A DNA stretch of 64,000 nucleotides from Primulina eburnea (taxonomy: Eukaryota > Streptophyta > Magnoliopsida > Lamiales > Gesneriaceae). Location: contig NC_133105.1 of NCBI RefSeq assembly GCF_022965805.1, positions 5,704,001 through 5,768,000 of the forward strand. The letters run 5' to 3'. The notes under the pieces are model-generated. The model saw only the letters and a program-made list of their open reading frames with translations, made no database searches and was not told the DNA's origin. Shown here piece after piece: positions 36,194 to 47,398 of the stretch. Both the position numbers and the translations under genes were made by a program. Each line of letters starts with the position of its first letter. The first letter of the stretch is position 1.

Positions 36194-37374
36194 TCAAGCA
36201 CCGATCCCGGCCTGGCCTCGAGCCTCGTTCGAACCGGTTGCAACATGGAATTGTGACGCATACTTTTTGTTTGAGCCCTCCACTACAATAACCGGTGGTT
36301 CATTTAAAAAAGCCGAGTTGCTGCTTATCCACCTAAAAACGGATCCACATACAAACTTAATTTAAAAAATAAATTAAATAATAATAATAAACAAAATCAA
36401 GTTTTTTTTATTACCAGCCATTTTTCTGTATTAATTTTTCTAGCTTTGACGCATCTTCCATGTCCAAGAGCTCCTTCCCTGCTCCATTACTTGCAGCTTC
36501 CTCGAACAAAATATCCTATTCCAGTAACGTAATTCCACATTCAAATATCCACCCTTTATCTTCGATTTTATATTTGACGACAAGTCGATATACAATATTT
36601 CAGGAGTAGAAAACAGTTGAAAATACAGATGTACATTTTTTACATGAGATGATCACTTGATCATCTCGTGAACATCCCACTATATTAGATAATTTAAAAA
36701 GCTGTCAGATTAAACGAGATGAACATGTGTTCAACACAGTAGTAGAGGACCCAAATCCCCTAAATTCTTGTCCATTCTGGATTTGAATTCTGACCTATCC
36801 ACGGAATCCATTTCAAATTTTCAAGAGTTTCTAAATGCTTAAAAAAATAACTATAGTGTAATTTTCCTTTACGAATTTAAAAACTACCTCGACTTACGTA
36901 GCTTCTCGCGATCATATTATATATTAGGACGCACTTACATAATGGATAAAAGAAACTATAAAAAATAAAACATTCTTTGACAAATTATATACGGATTTAA
37001 GAGGTTGTGGTAAGAAAATGGAACCCGAGTTCTTGGAGACAGAACAGAAATATCTCTAAGGTGTTCCTCCTCTTTCAGCTTCTTGGTATTCCAAAACGAT
37101 TCTATCCCTTCTTTTGTTAGTGACTTATTCCTTCTGAACTTCGCTGGAAATACCAAAAACATTTAACTTATGTTTTAGAAATATAATCATAAATAAATCT
37201 GATCAGTTACACGAAATACTAAAAGATCAATTAATTAAATCAACAAATTAAGCAGCCATTTAATGGGAAACTTGTTGTTAGACTTAGACAACCAAAAAAA
37301 GTATATACAGAAATATACTAACCAGAATTAGGGTCTGATATAGGAGAATCCCAACCGGCCATGAGAGAACCCAT
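36194..37374 (-). CDS. Small conserved plant protein of unknown function (WW.SS.AFLNEPP type)
   Basis: Four short exons join cleanly: 37374-37323, 37143-37025, 36515-36415 and 36332-36194, giving 136 residues. No single open frame reveals the gene. The product starts MGSLMAGWDSPISDPNS, continues FRRNKSLTKEGIESFWNTKK and KEEEHLRDISVLSPRTR, then FEEAASNGAGKELLD. The last junction makes NGWWISSNSAFLNEPPVI. I recall an uncharacterised plant family with the same plan (AGW start, RNRSLTKE-like box, EEHL helix, WW..S...LN.P end) but know no function. There is no signal peptide or membrane segment. All three introns are GT-AG and small (61-180 bp to 510 bp). The coherent frame over four exons and the family resemblance make a real gene likely. 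A second in-frame ATG lies four codons after the first. Confidence 0.8.
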
Positions 37375-39103
37375 AATCGCAATCGCATGCAAAGTTTAAT
37401 TTTTTACTTCTTGCAGATTGCCACTGAAATTTTCCGCAATTTAATTATTAATCTCTATCAACTTGTGCAATGTCTTTAATACGATGGAGATAATGCAAAA
37501 AACATATTTAATTGGTGGGGTCTAGTCAAATCTGTTTGCGATCTTATCCAACTTTTATGTCTATTAATTTATTATATCTTGCTACTATAAAACAAAAGAT
37601 AAACTTGGCCACCTTACAAGTGAAGCAAAGTTTTGGATATTTTATTTAGAAAGTTTTCTATAATAACACCAGCTCACATAACTATAAATACTTGAGACAA
37701 GTTTTATTTTGTTCGTTCATATTCATATTAAAAAATAATAATATTTTTTATATAATAATTAATATTTTTACGTTAAAATTATTTTATAAAATTAATTTAT
37801 GATATAATATCGATTTTTGGTCATCGATGAAAAAATATTATTTTTTATGCTAAAAAACTTTTTTTATTGTAAATATTGATAAAATTAACTTATCTCACAG
37901 ATAAAAATTTGTGAGATTATCTCACGATATCTACGCTTATTGTTTGCAAGAGCCCATAGAATTTCATGAGAATATAAAATATTTAATTCACATGTATATC
38001 CGTTGTCAAGTGGAATGTTATATCATCGTAAGTCCCAAAGTCTTTGCCATGATAACGATGGCATAAATAGATAGATATTATATTGTTAGCATTAATTGCA
38101 TTTTTCATCATAATGACTAGTGATGTCGGTATTGTAAAAAAAATATTAAATTAATTTGATTTATAATACTTAATAATCATATCATAATTATAACAGTCGG
38201 TATTGTAAAAAAAAGAATTAAATTATTTTGATTTATAATAAAACAATTATATCATAATTATAAATATTAGTGAGAAAATATAGTAGCTGGAGTTCGAGCC
38301 TTCAATCCCATATATTAGAGATCTCAAAGAAAATATTTAAAAAAAAAAAGTATCACGTGTATAAAAAGAAAATTTAACAAAAATAAATATTTTGATCTTT
38401 AGCCATCTGCTCAGTTTTTTCACCCTAGTATCAGATATTGTCACTGATTCATTGTTGAAGAAAATAGAAATTATAATTCTGATTATGTATAATAGTTTTT
38501 TTGTGATTTTGATAAGTTTATTTTGTCAGATTTTGGTATTAGTCAAAACTATATTTATTTTCTTTGTAATTTCAAACTTTTTTTATTTCTGTATAGAGTT
38601 GATGTGATACAAAGACATTGCTGACATGAAGTCAATATGACACTATATTAAATCAACACTTTAGATAAAAAAAAAAAATCATCAAAAATCGAAAAGTAAA
38701 TTATTAGAATTCTATTTTAATAATATAAAATATCAAAACCACAAATAAACAAATATATAGAATGAAAATTTTAATGTTTTATTCTCATTATGTTTTCACC
38801 GGTAAAAAAAAAATGGAGTGGTTGTTTATCTATGTGTGGTACTTACTTTCCACATGCATTATGACCATTGCTTCTTTTAATTTTTTCCATCGATTAATTA
38901 TTTATTTGTCGTGAAACTGTAATTTCTGTTTATTTTATTCTCCCAATAACTCTCCTCTATAAATTTATTTAATAGAAGTGAGTTACACAACATAAAAATA
39001 ATTTACTATTCACATAATCATAGGTAAATTTTATTAGACACATCTTCAATCCGAGCTGGTTTATAAAAAATATTATTTTTCACAGTCGAATTAATTCATC
39101 TAA

Positions 39104-39141
<38 letters not shown>

Positions 39142-39649
39142 AAATCAAAATATATACTCTTTATGATTTTTAGGATTTTGGAAACGTGGAAATGATAATC
39201 AAATCTTAGTCGTTCTCGAATATTTAGTCACTGAAATTTAGGGGATTAAAATAAATCTATTTGGTCGGAACTTAAAAGGCCAATGTTTTTGATCTCGAAA
39301 CTATGTAATATTCGATTTGAGATTTTGACTATATATCATATTCAATTTGAAATTTTGATGTCAAATTTATTATAATTTATAACTAATCTTGTTGTTTAAA
39401 CAAAATTTGATTAATTCGCGTGCATTTGGTAAAGCGGTTCGTAACTTATGATTAGGAAATGTGTTGGTGGGCCTCCTTTTCTATCTTCCCATTTTAGAAT
39501 TTTTAATTTTAATATATTTTAGATAGTCTATAGATTTGTTCGACCATTTTTGTTCTTTTAAGTTAGGACGAGTTTGTTACCATAATGAAGTCGAATAATC
39601 GAGTATAATCTTTTGCGCCTCCGGTTATATAACTCAACTTAGATTTAGG
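37375..39649. other. AT-rich intergenic region
   Basis: No gene is supported. It holds a degraded 180-bp repeat (copy F), two similar phrases with TCGGTATTGTAAAAAAA at about 38125 and 38190, and a (TA)n tract at 39103-39139. Confidence 0.5.
37812..37926 (-). repeat. 180-bp GTCTCAC-type element, copy F (partial)
   Basis: Only the right two-thirds are recognisable: TTTTTATGCTAAAAA, TTATTGTAAATATTGATA and TATCTCACAGATAAAAATTT followed by GTGAGATTATCTCAC. Confidence 0.5.
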
Positions 39650-40063
39650 AGTAAGTATATTTTATCTATGAGATTGGTCAACTCTAATGATATTCACAAT
39701 AAAAAAATAAAATATAATACTCTTAGGGTGTGTTTGGTTGAGTGGATTAAATAAGGATAGATTAATAGTCAAATATATATCGTTAAGATTTTAAGATGTT
39801 TTAATAATCATTTTGACCCGGTTTAATATTCAATTTTATTAATCAAATAGTTATCCATAAAATTGGATCTTAAACCGGGTCAAAATGATTATTAAAACAA
39901 CTTAAAATTTTAACGATAAATATTGGACTATTAATCTATCCTTATTTAATCCACTCAACCAAACACACTCTTAGTATAAAAAGTGATATTTTTTCATGGA
40001 TAACCTAAATAAGATATTTGTCTCATAAAATATGACATGTGAGACCGTCTCACACAAGTTTTT
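39643..40063 (+). mobile_element. 180-bp GTCTCAC-type element, copy G, split by a nested MITE
   Basis: The left part (about 39655-39725) ends in AATATAATACTCTTA and the right part (39971-40060) resumes TTAGTATAAAAAGTGATATT and ends GTGAGACCGTCTCACACAAG. Removing the MITE between them restores the normal core of the family. ACTTAGATTTAG occurs just left of the element and again just after its GTTTTT end, an apparent 11-12 bp target duplication. Confidence 0.75.
39726..39970 (+). mobile_element. Foldback MITE-A copy 1, PIF/Harbinger-like, TTA target duplication
   Basis: A 245-bp near-perfect inverted repeat. It starts GGGTGTGTTTGGTTGAGTGG and ends with the complement, CCACTCAACCAAACACACTC. Arms of about 110 nt pair almost throughout. 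TTA flanks it on both sides (39723-39725 and 39971-39973). A 3-bp TTA duplication with G-rich ends is typical of Tourist-like elements. It is inserted in copy G of the 180-bp family. Confidence 0.9.
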
Positions 40064-40373
40064 ACTTAGATTTAGATGGATCCCATGTCTGTTGATAGAT
40101 TTTTTTTAAAAAAAAATCTGAGGTTGCAGTACCAAAAAAATATCGAATTTATCAATATTTTCGGTATGATTTTCTATCGATGCCGAAATATTTGGTACGG
40201 TAACGATATGAAATTTGAAATTTTTGATATATCGTGAAATGCCGAAATAATATATATGTATTTAAAAATATATAACATTTTTAACTAATAAACTTAATTT
40301 TTTTAAAAAATATTCAATGTATTTTTTTTATATATAAAACGATATTGATATTGTTTGGAAATATCGGTATAGG
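40064..40373. other. AT-rich spacer with repeated ATCG/AAATTT words
   Basis: It lies between two 180-bp elements. Words like ATATCGGTAT recur in degenerate form at 40150-40380, but no gene or clear repeat boundary was seen. Confidence 0.4.
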
Positions 40374-40552
40374 CAAAAATTTGTGTGAGACGGTCTCACG
40401 GGTCGTATTTGTGAGACGGATCTCTTATTTGGGTCACCAACAAAAAGTATTAGTTTTTATGCTAAGAGTATTACTTTTTATTGTGAATATGAGTAGTGTT
40501 GACCCGTCTCACATATTATGATCCGTCAGACGGTCTCACACGAGAGACTCCC
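40374..40552 (-). repeat. 180-bp GTCTCAC-type element, copy H (well preserved)
   Basis: It reads TTGTGTGAGACGGTCTCACG, TTGTGAGACGGATCTCTTAT, the ATTACTTTTTATTGTGAATA core, TTGACCCGTCTCACA and CAGACGGTCTCACACGAGAG. It is one of the best-preserved copies and lies in the opposite orientation to copy G. Confidence 0.75.
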
Positions 40553-42959
40553 TCATCGATATATCATAATATTGTTCAATATACGACCTCAGTTACAACA
40601 ATTAGACCAAACACTTAATTTTTGAAGATAATATGTAGAGGTGGGTGTCGGATGACATGACAACCACCCAACATTGGACATCGACAAGCCGGAGCAGGTG
40701 CTTCTTTTTCTCAAATTACTGGTATCCAATTTTTTAATTTTTTTTAAAACGAATTCAATTTTTGTTAATTTTCTCTGAACCGCACATATTCATTTAAAAA
40801 CTCTTCGTAATCGAGAAATTTACTGCAAACATGATGAACCGGAAAATTGATTAATAATTATATATTCTATAATAATTGCGACTCGTCTTAAAAATTGATT
40901 TACAAACATTGTCGGTAAATTAAGAAATTCAATCAAATCGAAAAAGAAATCACCCATTCATGATATATTCTCCAAAAAAAATAAATATTCCTATTTTTAA
41001 AATTTTAAAATATAAAGGAAAATTTATTAGATTTAGTGAAAGGAAAAAAAAAATCATGAAGAGTTTCTTGGCTACAATTTTTCACAAAAACTTTTTTTTA
41101 TTATTATTATTTCAAACATTAAAATACTCGAATATATTTAATCCTTTTAGCGCTTGTCATGTTGTAAATTGGATCCTTCCTTTATGGATATATGCATACA
41201 CGTTGTGAATGCTCCTCTCAGTCCAGGGTGGATTGATTTGGATCGGAAGTGGATGGCCATCTTCCCCTGATCGGAAATTTTTAAATTTCTGTACACAAAG
41301 TTTCTTAAAATCTGTAGAGTAACTCTCACGTGAGACGAACTCGATGATTTATATTTGTAAAACAGATCGTCCCAGTTCATATCAACTTCGTGGAATTAAA
41401 ATTAATTTGTATCTAATTTTTGAAATATATAAACACACGAGAGTGGATAACATATAAATTGTGTTCATGTTTGAATCGTACAAAATTGTGGGCTCGTGGC
41501 ACTTGATTCCAATGGCAAGAACACAAATAATAAATGGCGAGGCAAAGTGTCGGTGGGGTTCCACATTGAGTCGGGTCATTGCTTTCAGCATCTCACCTAA
41601 TCTTTTCAGTTTTCAGTAACTCTTCGACTTTAGTGGCTTGTGGTTTTCAATTTCTTAACAATGTACTGAAAAATATAGGCCTCTCCTTTTATGAAAAATC
41701 ATCGTCCGTGCAATCGATTTTTGAATGAATTAAGCAGGGATACAATAAAAAGTTTGTAGGTAATTTTTTTTTCGATTATTTTCTTAATATGTGTAGAAAA
41801 ACATACAAATTAAACTGTTAGGATTATTTTGTCCGACAGATATAACAAATAATAAAAATATCAGAATAAGATTAAAAATAGTAAATTTGTGTTTTGTCAT
41901 AATTAAGTGTTGTGCCAGATGTTACAACATCTCGGAAAACATCTACATGCAACGGAAAAATTAATAACACAAATTGATTTGAAGTAAATAAATGGACAAG
42001 ATTGAATATGCACAAGTATAAATATACTTGTGCGGTGCCTTATGGCAAAAATTAATCACTAGAAAAACCAAACCGTTTACAAAAAAAACTATCACTAGTG
42101 ATTATCACGAAAAATAATTTTCTCAACACGTTGAGAAAATAAAAGCTTTCTAAAACAAATAACCAAAACAACAACGACCAAACAAGAAAGCAAAAACGTG
42201 TGCCAAAAGGGAATCCAAGAAAAACAGTCTTCAGCCAACTTCTGCACAGATGTTGTCTTCAGATGTTCCCAACATTCAAGGCAACACTTGCTATTGGCAG
42301 TCTTCAAAGCAGCAACGTTTGACAGTGATTTTCTCTAAGATTCAGAGCGTGCAGAGTGTGCGTATTACTTCGAGTAGAAGACGGCACCCTTCAGCGTCCT
42401 AGGTTTTCTTTTTTTTATAGATGAGAGCCTTATCTCATAAGGGAACCTATTAAGCAAGGAAAGTAAGAGTTTTATTAGGAATAAACTCTTTTTAAACATT
42501 GAAAGCATATCTTATCAATTTACTAAATCTTTTAATATCTCATTATCTAAGGAAGGCAAAATCAAATCAACTATTTACTCAATCAAAACAATAAGGAAAA
42601 ATATACTAGGGAAATAATTAACCAATGTATTTGAGATGGAACAAATATATAATAAATTAATGGTTCATTTTGATAATTTGGTTAACTTGACCAATTATTA
42701 TACGTCAACGATATGACATCGATGATCATACCAGCTACTAACTCATAGAAGTAATAATATGATTTTTTAAGATGAATTACCAAGTTAATGTTGTGGTGTT
42801 TTTAACAAAATTAGTTACTTTGCATGCGATTTTTTAAATATAAGATAATCTCGATTATGTTCTCCCTTAGAACAATCAATGTATTGGATATCGTAATCGC
42901 ATATGATAATTCGATGTAAATTTAGCATTAAGTCTCAATGTTGAAATATCAAAGTAATT
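40553..42959. other. AT-rich intergenic region with an old retroelement-like stretch
   Basis: No gene is supported. Between about 41818 and 42480 the sequence is less AT-rich and resembles a Ty1-copia LTR in flavour (start TGTTAGGATTATTTTG), but no matching end or target duplication was found. It includes two perfect short hairpins: CACAAGTATAAATATACTTG plus TG near 42011-42032, and ATTTTCTCAACACGTTGAGA plus AAAT near 42116-42139. A short GTGAGACG fragment of the 180-bp family lies near 41325. Confidence 0.4.
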
Positions 42960-43145
42960 GGTTTTTTTGTGAGGTGTTTCACACATTATATCTATGAGAC
43001 CGGTTGATCCGATTCATATCTATCGCGAAAAGTAATATTTTTTGTCATGAAAAGTAATATTTTTGACATGAAAATTAATATTTTTCATGAGTTGAGTCGG
43101 ATCGAATTTCTATTTTATAAAATCAACCTTTCAGATGGTCTCACT
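42960..43145. repeat. Divergent relative of the 180-bp element
   Basis: It has GTGAGGTGTTTCACAC at one end and GATGGTCTCACTAC at the other, with repeated AAAAGTAATATTTTT blocks between. The block order resembles the family but the bases differ, so it may be a subfamily. Confidence 0.4.
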
Positions 43146-43454
43146 ACAAGATTTTTTATAAACATCAAAACATTTGCTTGATACAAAAAAAACGAATAAG
43201 AAATTCAATGACAGATCTAAAATTTCATTTAGATGGATATATTTAAATATATAGATTTCTATTATATTTTTATTATCAATAATGAAATAATAGATGAAAT
43301 TATAAATCCACAACTTAATTATTTACACATTAGTTATACAAAAGTAGAATGTATTTCAATTGCTTTCATTATTTGGTGACCTTGAAATTTATCATAATTA
43401 TATGAAACACTATATAAACATAGAAGATAAAATTTTAAATTTATGATCTTATTT

Positions 43455-43456
<2 letters not shown>

Positions 43457-43522
<66 letters not shown>
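43457..43522. repeat. (TA)n microsatellite
   Basis: About 65 bp of uninterrupted alternating T and A. It is the longest simple repeat in the window. Confidence 0.9.
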
Positions 43523-43524
<2 letters not shown>

Positions 43525-43699
43525 TAAATTATTTTAAAGTAATTTGCAAATGTAAACGTGATGTAGAAAAGTTCCAAGTAAAACCAAGGTGATATTCAGT
43601 TCAAGAGATCCACATTACATTATTTTCGACTCATGAATCCACAATGTGTTATCATACAATATATCTTTAAAATGTTTTGATTGATACAAATTCAATTAA

Positions 43700-43922
43700 G
43701 ACTATGTTTGGTGTGGGTGATAAGTAAATGATAGATTAATAAACTCATGTTTGTCTCATTTTTTATGGGTTCAACTAATCAAGAAGTTCATGATAAAAAA
43801 ACCTACTTGCTTGAAAAGATATCTCATTGTTTTGGAGGGATTGACAATCCAATTATATATTCTTACCTTGAGTTTTGACATCAATCCAATTAGTTATCCT
43901 ATCATACACACCAAACATAGTC
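43700..43922 (+). mobile_element. MITE-B copy 1, TAA target duplication
   Basis: A 223-bp element with inverted ends GACTATGTTTGGTGTG and CACACCAAACATAGTC. TAA flanks both sides (43697-43699 and 43923-43925). The ends and the 3-bp duplication again suggest the PIF/Harbinger group. A copy 90 percent or more alike by eye lies 479 bp further right. Confidence 0.85.
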
Positions 43923-43942
43923 TAAATGTTTTGAGACACTTA

Positions 43943-44186
43943 GGGTGTGTTTGGTTGAGTGGATTAAATAAGGATAGATTAATAGTCCAATATTTATCGT
44001 TAAAATTTTAAGATGTTTTAATAATCATTTTGACTCGATTTAAGATTCAATTTTATTAATCAAATAGTTATCCATAAAATTGGATCTTGAACCGGGTCAA
44101 AATGATTATTAAACAATTTAAAATTTTAACGATAAATATTGGACTATTAATCTATCCTTATTTAATCCACTCAACCAAACACACCC
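43943..44186 (+). mobile_element. Foldback MITE-A copy 2, TTA target duplication
   Basis: A 244-bp near-perfect palindrome closely matching copy 1 at 39726. It starts GGGTGTGTTTGGTTGAGTGG and ends CCACTCAACCAAACACACCC, with TTA on both sides (43940-43942 and 44187-44189). Confidence 0.9.
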
Positions 44187-44189
44187 TTA

Positions 44190-44402
44190 ATGTTGAAGAT
44201 AAGTAAAGGATAGATTAATAAACCCATGTTTGTCTCATTTTTTATGGATTCAACTAATCAAGAAGTTCATGATAAAAAAACTTACTTACTTGAAAAGATA
44301 TCTCATTGTTTTGGAGGGATTGACAATCCAATTATATATCCTTACCTTGAGTTTTGACATCAATCCAATTAATTATCTTATCTTACACACCAAATATAGC
44401 AT
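44190..44402 (+). mobile_element. MITE-B copy 2 (left end decayed)
   Basis: Its body repeats MITE-B copy 1 at a spacing of 479 bp, including TGTTTGTCTCATTTTTTATG and GAGGGATTGACAATCCAATT. The right end CACACCAAATATAGC is preserved; the left end is shortened to AATGTTGAAGATAAG. It begins at the edge of MITE-A copy 2. Confidence 0.75.
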
Positions 44403-45987
44403 TAGAGTAAGTAATTTTGGTGTCATAGTCTGTTTTAATAATTATATATATCAATAAAATATAAATTTTTTAATGTAAATCATATGTAGTCCAACAGATA
44501 TAGTTTTTGTTTCTTTTACATGTTGTAGATTCAATTCTTATTTTGATCTTTTTTCTTTCTTTTTTTCCTATCTATGTTTTAAATTCATATATCAAAATTA
44601 TAGTGTAGTCTCTCACTATTTCTTGTAATTACATTTTGATCCTCATTTAAATATAAACCCAAATGAATTATAAAAAAAAAATATTATACAAGCACGTAAC
44701 ACGTGCATCAGTGTATTAATATATATAAAAAAATTGGCCTAGAAAAAGGAAACTAACATTTTATTCTCAAATTACCTTTGTACCAACAACGTCTTTACAA
44801 AATTGTCATAGTAGATTATTTTCAATTTTATTCATCTAAAATTTTCCTCATTAATTATACAATTAAAATATGATTTTTATTTTAATATAAATCAAATTAA
44901 TTAGAAAAACTTATTTTTTTCAATTAAAATAAAAATCAAATTAAGTAGAAAAACTTATTTATTTTCAATATTATTTATCTCAAATTACATTTTGATTTCT
45001 CATTTAATTATAAAATTATAATATGAATTTGATTTTTATATAAATCAAATTAATTAAAAAGCAAGATAGATTAAGTGTATATTAAAAATATAGCAATCAG
45101 TCCACTCTCCAGCGCATGTCACAGAGTCGCAATCACCTGACCGTTAATTTAGCGGAAAACATGAAAAGGACAGTTGAGTTTCCATTAAAAAAAAAGCTTC
45201 CACAATTTCAAGATACACAGAAAGCATTCGGGGAATCCCAAGTATCGCTTGCGGCCATCGTGCTCTACGTATACGCCGTGGCGGTGGGGTGGCTGTGGCG
45301 CTTGGGCTCGTGTTTTATGGAGATCCCCAATGTTCCGATTCTCAATTTTCAAGATAACAACAAAACCCCATTTGTTACGAACATTTTATTATTAAAAAAA
45401 GGATTCAATTTGTTACAAGAGAAATAGAAGTGGGGGACATGGTGGGATGTTTGAAGTATTAGCTGGGCTCTTTTCTGATTCATCGATTTGTTTGTCTTTG
45501 ATTTTCTTCGGACATTGGGGCCCTTTTAGGTGTAGAAGCTATACAGATACATAAAAGTATATCAATATGCGTGTTTCTATTATTGTGTAAAGGAGACATC
45601 GAAACGTGACAAAGCTTCAAAAAGATTCGATTTTTGATCTCGATAACCATTGGGCTTGAGGTAAACATTAATAAATCTTCCTCATTTTCATATATTTTAT
45701 TTATTACAGTTTCAAAAAAATCGGTTTCTGAAAATATTTAAACGGGGGTTTCAAGAAAGTGCCGACTTTGTTTTCTCTGTGGGAAGGTGTAGGTTTGATA
45801 CCCATGGATTTTTTGAGATCAAGTCTTGAATAATTGGTGGGGGGAGGGGGTGTATTGCCATTCTAAAGTTTTGTCCCTGTAATTTCTTGCTCTGTTTTAT
45901 CAGGTGAACCATAAACAGATTTGATACGTGATCAATTATTAAATTCTTTCGAGTTTCCGTCACTGAAAGTGGTCTATTGCAAGAAAA
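44403..45987. other. Intergenic region and presumptive TLP promoter
   Basis: It is AT-rich to about 45090, with a repeated phrase of AATCAAATTAATTAGAAAAA near 44886 and 44936. From 45100 onwards the base composition rises toward that of a gene leader. Open frames at 45116-45427 have no recognisable product and may be 5' UTR. Confidence 0.45.
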
Positions 45988-47398
45988 ATGCCATTCAATT
46001 GCTCTTTAAGAGAGTGCCTCACTGGAGAAAATCGCAGAGATGAAAAGGGAAAGCGACAAACTGAGCAAAAGAGACCGACAGACCTTAGAAGTCACCATTT
46101 TGCACCCGAGGAATCGTCGTGTTCTTATCCATTTGTACAACAGAGTCCATGGGCAAACATACCCCCCGAGTTGCTTAACGATATTATCGGTAGAGTAGAT
46201 GCCAATGAGACCACTTGGCCGGCTCGAAGGGCCGTGGTTTTTTGTGCAGCAGTTTGTAAATCATGGAGGGAAATAACTAGGGAGGCCATTAGGACTCCGG
46301 AGGAGTGTGGTTTATTCACCTTTCCCAAGTCACTCAAGCAGGTAGTTTGAATTATTTTAATCAATGGAGGGTGATTTATGGTAACTTTGTCATATTTTCT
46401 TGAAATTATATAATAGACTGGACCGAGAGATTCTCCAATCCAATGCTTTATCAGAAGGGAAAGGGCGACTTCAACATTCCGATTGTACCTTGGTTTGAGC
46501 CCCGGTACGATATACTGTACTAATCGCGATTTTCTATTTTATATCAGTGACAAGTTAAGATTCATGTTTCACGAAAGATTCTTGTTTACTGACCTTTTTT
46601 AGATTCATATCAGCTCTTTCAGGGGATGCAAGTAAATTTTTGTTGGGAGCAAAAAGGATCCGGAAAGCAACAAAAACAGATTTTCCAATATCCATGGCCG
46701 CAGATGATTTTTCTCGGAGCAGTAATAGCTATTTAGGGAAACTGAGGTTCCTTTCCATTCTAGTTCTTACTCATGTCTGGCGGATTAGTTTTTGGCGTTT
46801 CATAGAACATACTGCTTATTGTAACAGGTCCAACTTTTTTGGTTCCAAGTTTTTTATTCACGACTGTCAAACTCCATCCAACTCCGAAATCCCATCAAAT
46901 GGTCGGTCTCGAAAAAGAATTTCAACAAAGAAAGTCTCGCCAAGGCTGCCTCTTTGCAACTATAAAGTGGCCACTATATCATATGAGCTCAACGTTCTTC
47001 GTACAAGAGGGCCAAGACGAATGAATTGCACCATGCACACGATTCCTGTTCCGGAAATTTCTACTTCCACCAGTTTTCGTAAGTCAAAGGAATCAGTGGG
47101 TGGAGCTACAGAACCACTGGTTTTAAGAAACAAAACTCCAAGATGGCATGAGCAACTGCAGTGCTGGTGCTTGAACTTCCGAGGGCGCGTAACTGTGGCT
47201 TCTGTCAAGAACTTTCAGCTTGTTGCTGCTGTTGAATCTTCGCAGAATGTTCCAGTTTCCGAACAAGAGAAAGTGATTTTGCAATTTGGCAAGATAGGGA
47301 AAGATATATTTACAATGGATTATCGATATCCCCTTTCGGCCTTTCAGGCCTTTGCAATCTGTTTAAGTAGCTTTGATACAAAACCAGCATGCGAGTAG
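45988..47398 (+). CDS. TLP: Tubby-like F-box protein (TLP)
   Basis: Plant TLPs pair an F-box, which docks on SKP1 in SCF ubiquitin ligases, with a tubby domain that binds membrane phosphoinositides; they act in ABA and stress signalling. Four exons: 45988-46341, 46417-46504, 46614-46746 and 46828-47398, giving 381 residues. The F-box spans about residues 52-100 ([16 protein letters not shown], then [11 protein letters not shown]). The tubby domain runs from [16 protein letters not shown] through [34 protein letters not shown] and [17 protein letters not shown] to the invariant C-terminus [15 protein letters not shown]. The third and fourth exons meet at GKLRSNFFG. All introns are GT-AG. A long open frame starting at 46640 merely reads through intron 3. 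It is shorter than TLP1/TLP5 (about 430), closer to the compact members. Confidence 0.95.

Noticed and set aside
46640..47398. Single 252-codon frame as a separate gene
   Set aside because: It is exons 3 and 4 of the tubby-like gene read through an 81-bp intron; the intron part breaks the tubby domain.
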